Shown here: positions 62,201 to 64,000 of the stretch, in pieces | Layout: the number at the start of each line of letters is the position of its first letter | Position numbering within the stretch: the first letter of the stretch is position 1 | Assembly: GCF_018614525.1 (NCBI RefSeq) | Contig: NZ_JAGGOL010000047.1 | Coordinates: forward strand, 1 to 64,000 | DNA length: 64,000 bases | Reading direction: 5' to 3' | Source of the DNA: Streptomyces sp. ISL-11 | GTDB lineage: Bacteria > Actinomycetota > Actinomycetes > Streptomycetales > Streptomycetaceae | Notes under the pieces: generated by a model | Seen by the model: the letters and a program-made list of their open reading frames with translations, nothing else | What the model was told of the DNA's origin: nothing | The model's database searches: none | Translations under genes and position numbers: made by a program

Positions 62201-64000
62201 CTCCCGGGGCGAGCAGGGTGTGGACGCGGCGCAGGGCCTCGGCCAGGTCGGCGGCACTGTGCAGGGCGTCGTCGGCGACGATCAGATCGAACGTACCCCG
62301 GAGGAAGCCCTGGTCGACGGGATCGGTGTCCAGGTCGAGGGCGCGGTGCTCGACGAAGTCGTAGGCGGCAAGGCGTGGTCCGCCCCCGGTGGTGGTGGTC
62401 TCCTCGGTGTCGGTGCGGGTGTAGCGGGTACGGTCCGCCGGCAGGAGCGGGAGCAGGGCCACGGTCAGGGCCTGGGTCCTCGCGCCGAGTTGCAGCACCC
62501 GCAGGGGGCGGTCCCCGGGCCAGTGGCGGACGAGCTCGCCGACCAGGGTCTGCGCGACGCGGTGGGCGAAGCGACGCGCCGGCGCGGCTTCGTAGAGCTG
62601 CTCGGCGGAGGTGTCTCCCGCCTCGAGGGGTTCCGGCGCGTGCGCGGCGTCGCGCAGCAGGGCCGGCAGGCGCCGTAGATGGGTGTTGAGGAGTGTCGTC
62701 TCGGCGACGAACGCCGGATGGTCTTCCACGAGGCTCCTCAGCAGCTCCTCGTGGCGTGGTCCGCCGCCGGTCAGCTGCCATCGGTCCGCACCGGCCGGGC
62801 GGGCCAGCCCGTGGCGGGCCACCAGCGGGAGCATGAGCCGCACCAGCCTTCGGTGCCGGGGCTGGAGTCCGCCGACCATCAGGTCGGGCAGGCCGAAGGA
62901 GGCGCTCGGGTCGGCGAGGAGGCCGGCCAGGGACCGGGCCCAGCAGTGAGCGGCCGCCTCGTCGAGGGCTGCGGTGAAGCGGTCGTATCCGGTCTCCTCC
63001 AGCGCGTCGCGCAGCCGGCTGATCCGCTCGTGGACGGCACCGAGCAGCTCGGCGGGCGGGGGTAGCGGCGAGGGCGCGGCCGCCAGGGCCGGGTCCGGGG
63101 CGGCGCGCAGGACCGTGTGCTGAACGGTGAGTGGAGTGTGGTTGGTGTTGTAGCGCCGGGTCCGGATGCCGTCGATCTCCACGGTGACGGTGCCGTCCTC
63201 GTCGGCATAGGTGACGTCCCAGCACAGCTCGGTCTCGGTGCGGCTGCGCTGGCGCAGGTGCATGATGCCGGTGGCCGAGGGGCTGCTCCATACCTTCACC
63301 GAGTCGAACACGGACGGCAGGTAGGCCTGGCCGGCGCGAATGTAGTGCTCCACCAGCGCGACGGTGGCCTGGAAGGGGCCGTCCAGCAGGACGGGGTGGA
63401 CCGTGTACTGCTCGGCCGGGTTCTCATGCCGGTAGAAGGCGAACAATTCACCGTCCCCGACACGCAAATCGCGCACCAGCTGGAAGGTGGGGCCGACGCG
63501 GAGGCCGAGGCTGTGGCACATCTCGTAGAAGTCGGAACGGCTGATCGTGCGGGGGCACCGCGCCCGGACCGCTTCGGCGTCGATCGGTGCGGAGGCCGTC
63601 CCGAGCAGGGTGCGGACCTGCGCGCGCACGATCGGCTGGCACGGGGTCCCACGGCCTTCGCTGCTGCCGATGGTCAGCGTGCCGTCCTCCCGCGTGACGG
63701 CCGTCTGCAGGCGGAGGGTACCGGGATCGGGCCAGCCGATCGGCAGCGGACGGGAGATGCCCAGATACCGCACCTCCACCGGACGGTTCAGCGCCAGCCG
63801 CCCGGCGGACACGGCCATCTCGACGTACGCGGCGGCGGGCATCAGCACCGAACCGCCGAGCTTGTGATCGCCCAGCCAGGGCACCAGCTGGGGTTCGACG
63901 GCGCCCTCCCACAGCGCGTGGGGGCCCGGGAGCCGTTCGCCCAGCAGGGGGTGTTCGAGGTGACCGGTGCCGCTGGTGCGCAGGTGGAGGTCCTGCGGAG
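59211..64000 (-). CDS. Second highly reducing type I polyketide synthase (N-terminal KS-AT beyond window)
   Basis: The reading frame is open to the right edge, so only the last 1595 residues are visible. They start in the AT-DH linker and align throughout with the first PKS of this cluster. Domains are DH (HKLGGSVLMP; LDGPFQ), an MT-like region with a degenerate motif I (LQLGARTQA), ER (HGGAGAVGL), KR (ITGGLGGFG, LDD, YVAGN) and ACP (FGLDSLMG). There is no thioesterase after the ACP. Over the KR the two proteins are nearly identical for more than 100 residues, while flanks are more diverged, pointing to duplication with later gene conversion. An ATG at 63884 is internal, not the start. Confidence 0.93.
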   Translation of the reverse strand, partial: PQDLHLRTSGTGHLEHPLLGERLPGPHALWEGAVEPQLVPWLGDHKLGGSVLMPAAAYVEMAVSAGRLALNRPVEVRYLGISRPLPIGWPDPGTLRLQTAVTREDGTLTIGSSEGRGTPCQPIVRAQVRTLLGTASAPIDAEAVRARCPRTISRSDFYEMCHSLGLRVGPTFQLVRDLRVGDGELFAFYRHENPAEQYTVHPVLLDGPFQATVALVEHYIRAGQAYLPSVFDSVKVWSSPSATGIMHLRQRSRTETELCWDVTYADEDGTVTVEIDGIRTRRYNTNHTPLTVQHTVLRAAPDPALAAAPSPLPPPAELLGAVHERISRLRDALEETGYDRFTAALDEAAAHCWARSLAGLLADPSASFGLPDLMVGGLQPRHRRLVRLMLPLVARHGLARPAGADRWQLTGGGPRHEELLRSLVEDHPAFVAETTLLNTHLRRLPALLRDAAHAPEPLEAGDTSAEQLYEAAPARRFAHRVAQTLVGELVRHWPGDRPLRVLQLGARTQALTVALLPLLPADRTRYTRTDTEETTTTGGGPRLAAYDFVEHRALDLDTDPVDQGFLRGTFDLIVADDALHSAADLAEALRRVHTLLAPGGHLLAVESHHARRLGLLHGGTEAFWQRRDHARRPDTVLLPRDRWAPLLQECGFSGTVQTDTDDHCVLLTAADRLPDDASPEPDPPVPAPDAAWVIATETPGETPTAHALSGLLGGASTMAATDDPAAWATALPDGATAVVLLLGEPDSPDDPAAVVSRTTRTAAVLRALAATHAERSQDSGPRLWLVTRPSGLFPAPERPTHPADAAVWGAARTLANEQPELHMRRISLERTGDPVTDARHLARELLVATDEDEVVLTKAGRFVPRQTQHLAEESTPVPSRSSFALDVRSPGFSRRLVWRETEPLRPGPGELLVELRAVALNYRDPMRANGLLPPESVEGTPLSRGLGTDGAGIVSAVGPGVTGFAVGDRVAGLMAAALASHALMLAYAACPVPDGMTCAEAATFPVAFLTAHHTLVQEARPFPGETVLVHGGAGAVGLAVVQCARHLGLRVIATAGTEAKRDLLLTLGAEHVLNSRTLDFAPRVRELTEGKGVDIVVNSLRGEAIGQSLDLLRPNGRFIELGKRDIFLNNPLLLRPFQRSLTFLGFNLDNVVLDSVRGPRLSQEIAERVADGQYRPLPHIVYPAAHVEEAFRLLQHSRHTGKVVVSLDQLDEPVPVEPALGVPVLDAEGTYLITGGLGGFGAATADWLADRGARHLALLSRRGSEAPEGAAVRERLTRRGVQATAYAADVTDEAAVRRVIAAVDATGHRLRGVVHCAMHLDDAPLADLTDDRFAAVLAPKAAGATVLDRLTADRDLDLFLLYSSVTAATGNLAQAPYVAGNAYLEALARARRHAGRTATAIAWGPIAETGYVARNDLGATMTGLGFDPLAPAEAFTAADGLLTSDTDVAGIGRYRWARARRLLPALATPRYSGLVPTDVADMDDSREELLRSLASLTPEEAVRTIADVLARHLATVLHTEAAELDRERRVEEFGLDSLMGAEFILHVREYFDIHIPPSELIGASGSLNHFARLIHGRLGIHSPDGPQPADAQPAP

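Noticed and set aside
59202-62678. A very long rightward open frame over the second PKS
   Set aside because: It is antisense to a clearly homologous PKS. Its translation is low-complexity Gly/Arg/Ala/Val-rich sequence with no domain, which is normal for high-GC DNA.
63884-64000. ATG at 63884 as the start of the second PKS
   Set aside because: The frame stays open to the window edge and the upstream residues align with the AT-DH linker of the first PKS, so the gene is truncated by the window.

Overview
The window is chromosomal DNA of a Streptomyces-type actinomycete. The evidence is the very high G+C content with strongly C/G-ended codons, the many GTG/TTG starts and ATGA overlaps, a complete actinomycete hopanoid operon, and typical Streptomyces families (XRE/DUF5753 with DUF397, DUF574 methyltransferase, GH46 chitosanase with its palindromic operator). 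All functional calls are read from protein motifs; no database search was run.

Layout. (1) 1-6783 (+): a tightly packed operon with two CDP-alcohol phosphatidyltransferase-fold proteins, a small-molecule nucleotidyltransferase, a glycerol-1-phosphate-dehydrogenase-like enzyme, a GT2 glycosyltransferase and a Wzm/Wzt (TagGH)-type ABC exporter. It looks like a pathway for an unusual phosphodiester lipid or cell-envelope polymer. (2) 7130-20215 (+): hopanoid operon hpnC-hpnD-hpnE-polyprenyl synthase-shc-hpnG-hpnH-ispG-dxs-aminotransferase. It covers the route from MEP-pathway precursor supply to aminobacteriohopanetriol. (3) 20216-24766 (+): a long repeat-bearing, hairpin-rich leader, a MerR-like regulator, a cold-shock protein, a DEAD-box helicase, a CBS protein and a small conserved protein, bounded by very strong stem-loops. 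This is probably a cold-response locus. (4) 24797-34023: mixed genes, including a tyrosine phosphatase, an SGNH hydrolase, an HATPase/XRE/DUF397/DUF574 regulatory group, an AhpD-like protein, AlkB, an MBL hydrolase and a secreted chitosanase. (5) 34083-37313 (-): a Tat-exported beta-propeller/amidohydrolase fusion. (6) 37615-41416: tRNA-Pro(GGG) followed by debris: an integrase remnant, two transposase fragments, an Rhs/antitoxin scar, and a PAP2 membrane enzyme carrying a TTA codon. (7) 42671-64000: the most unusual part, in which a full OleA/B/C/D-type set (with two OleB paralogues) is interleaved with two large single-module reducing type I PKSs. The second PKS runs off the right edge.

Working model for region 7 (inference): each PKS (KS-AT-DH-degenerate MT-ER-KR-ACP, no thioesterase; KS and AT are seen only in the first) builds a reduced chain from malonyl-CoA. 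The OleA-like enzyme off-loads and joins two chains head to head. The OleD-like enzyme reduces the beta-keto acid, the OleC-like ligase closes a beta-lactone, and OleB-like enzymes decarboxylate it to an alkene or otherwise process it. A TetR regulator and a SpoIIE-type phosphatase lie inside the region. Two partly inverted copies of a dispersed intergenic repeat, a racemase pseudogene and the tRNA-linked scars suggest that regions 6-7 are a plastic, acquired island.
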